Shown here: positions 63,922-64,000 of the stretch, in pieces
Numbering within the stretch: the first letter of the stretch is position 1
Layout of the letters: every line of letters begins with the position of its first letter
DNA from: Agelas oroides
Lineage: Eukaryota; Porifera; Demospongiae; Agelasida; Agelasidae
Direction of reading: 5' to 3'
Length of the DNA: 64,000 nt
Assembly (NCBI GenBank): GCA_949130485.1
Contig: OX422187.1
Location: 5,108,159-5,172,158, forward strand
Made by a program: the position numbers and the translations under genes
Notes under the pieces: generated by a model
The model's input: only the letters and a program-made list of their open reading frames with translations
What the model was told of the DNA's origin: nothing
Database searches by the model: none

Positions 63922-64000
63922 GTATGCATGGTGTAGCTAGAGATGTTAGCTAACTACTTGAAATAGGCAATCTAACCGGCTATTTCATCCTAGTAGTTGA

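Overview
The window is eukaryotic, animal-type genomic DNA. It is a roughly 60 kb slice of one very large, intron-rich plus-strand gene, with introns packed with transposable elements (TEs). The gene is an RNF213/mysterin-like E3 ubiquitin ligase with a dynein-like AAA+ core. I recognise 37 exons between 4061 and 63921, about 9.3 kb of coding sequence or about 3,100 residues. Nearly all introns are GT-AG and nearly all exon phases match. The first N-terminal exons lie left of the window. The RING and C-terminal part lie right of it. A relict DIRS element, LINEs, a Ty3-type element and many MITEs, in a host gene of this structure, suggest an invertebrate metazoan such as a sponge or cnidarian. 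The species cannot be fixed from sequence alone.

Layout. 1-2476: minus-strand Ty3/gypsy-type LTR retrotransposon (pol, gag, tRNA-Leu primer site, 215-bp LTR) cut by the left edge. 2821-3525: non-autonomous element with 30-bp inverted ends. 4061-7218: first five exons, with three TEs stacked in the fourth intron. 7219-12768: large intron with a 9-bp-duplication MITE and the second, inverted copy of a TE that encodes a zinc-ribbon protein. 12769-24913: exons 6-15 (stalk/arm region), including one 1.5-kb exon. 26480-30313: exons 16-23, reaching the first P-loop (GHAGDGKT, split by an intron). 34595-41526: exons 24-30, with a DIRS relic and a 610-bp MITE inside the intron 35005-39576. 41527-48458: intron of MITEs and degenerate GTTGT repeats. 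48459-48647: exon 31. 48648-57895: 9.2-kb intron with two degraded minus-strand LINEs, one of them broken by two later MITE insertions. 57896-63921: exons 32-37, with the DE-type Walker B of one AAA unit, the complete GAPGSSKT/VVFMDEAG unit, and the following conserved block.

How the parts fit. Exons 21-23 carry a P-loop unit whose Walker B position reads IFFNF instead of hhhhDE. Exons 29-33 carry an intact AAA unit (GETGVGKT ... VFLDEVNT). Exons 34-36 carry a third (GAPGSSKT ... VVFMDEAG). By order these are probably AAA2 (ATP-binding but not hydrolysing), AAA3 and AAA4 (the active pair) of the RNF213 motor. No other host gene is visible on either strand. All other coding remnants belong to TEs.

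The most notable observations are: a textbook -1 frameshift signal between gag and pol; families of MITEs with perfect 9-bp or TTAA target duplications; a triplicated 34-bp 3' splice site before the P-loop exon; two exons whose phase does not fit their neighbours; simple repeats placed at several splice junctions; and a two-copy TE coding for a four-cysteine ribbon protein with 23-residue repeats.
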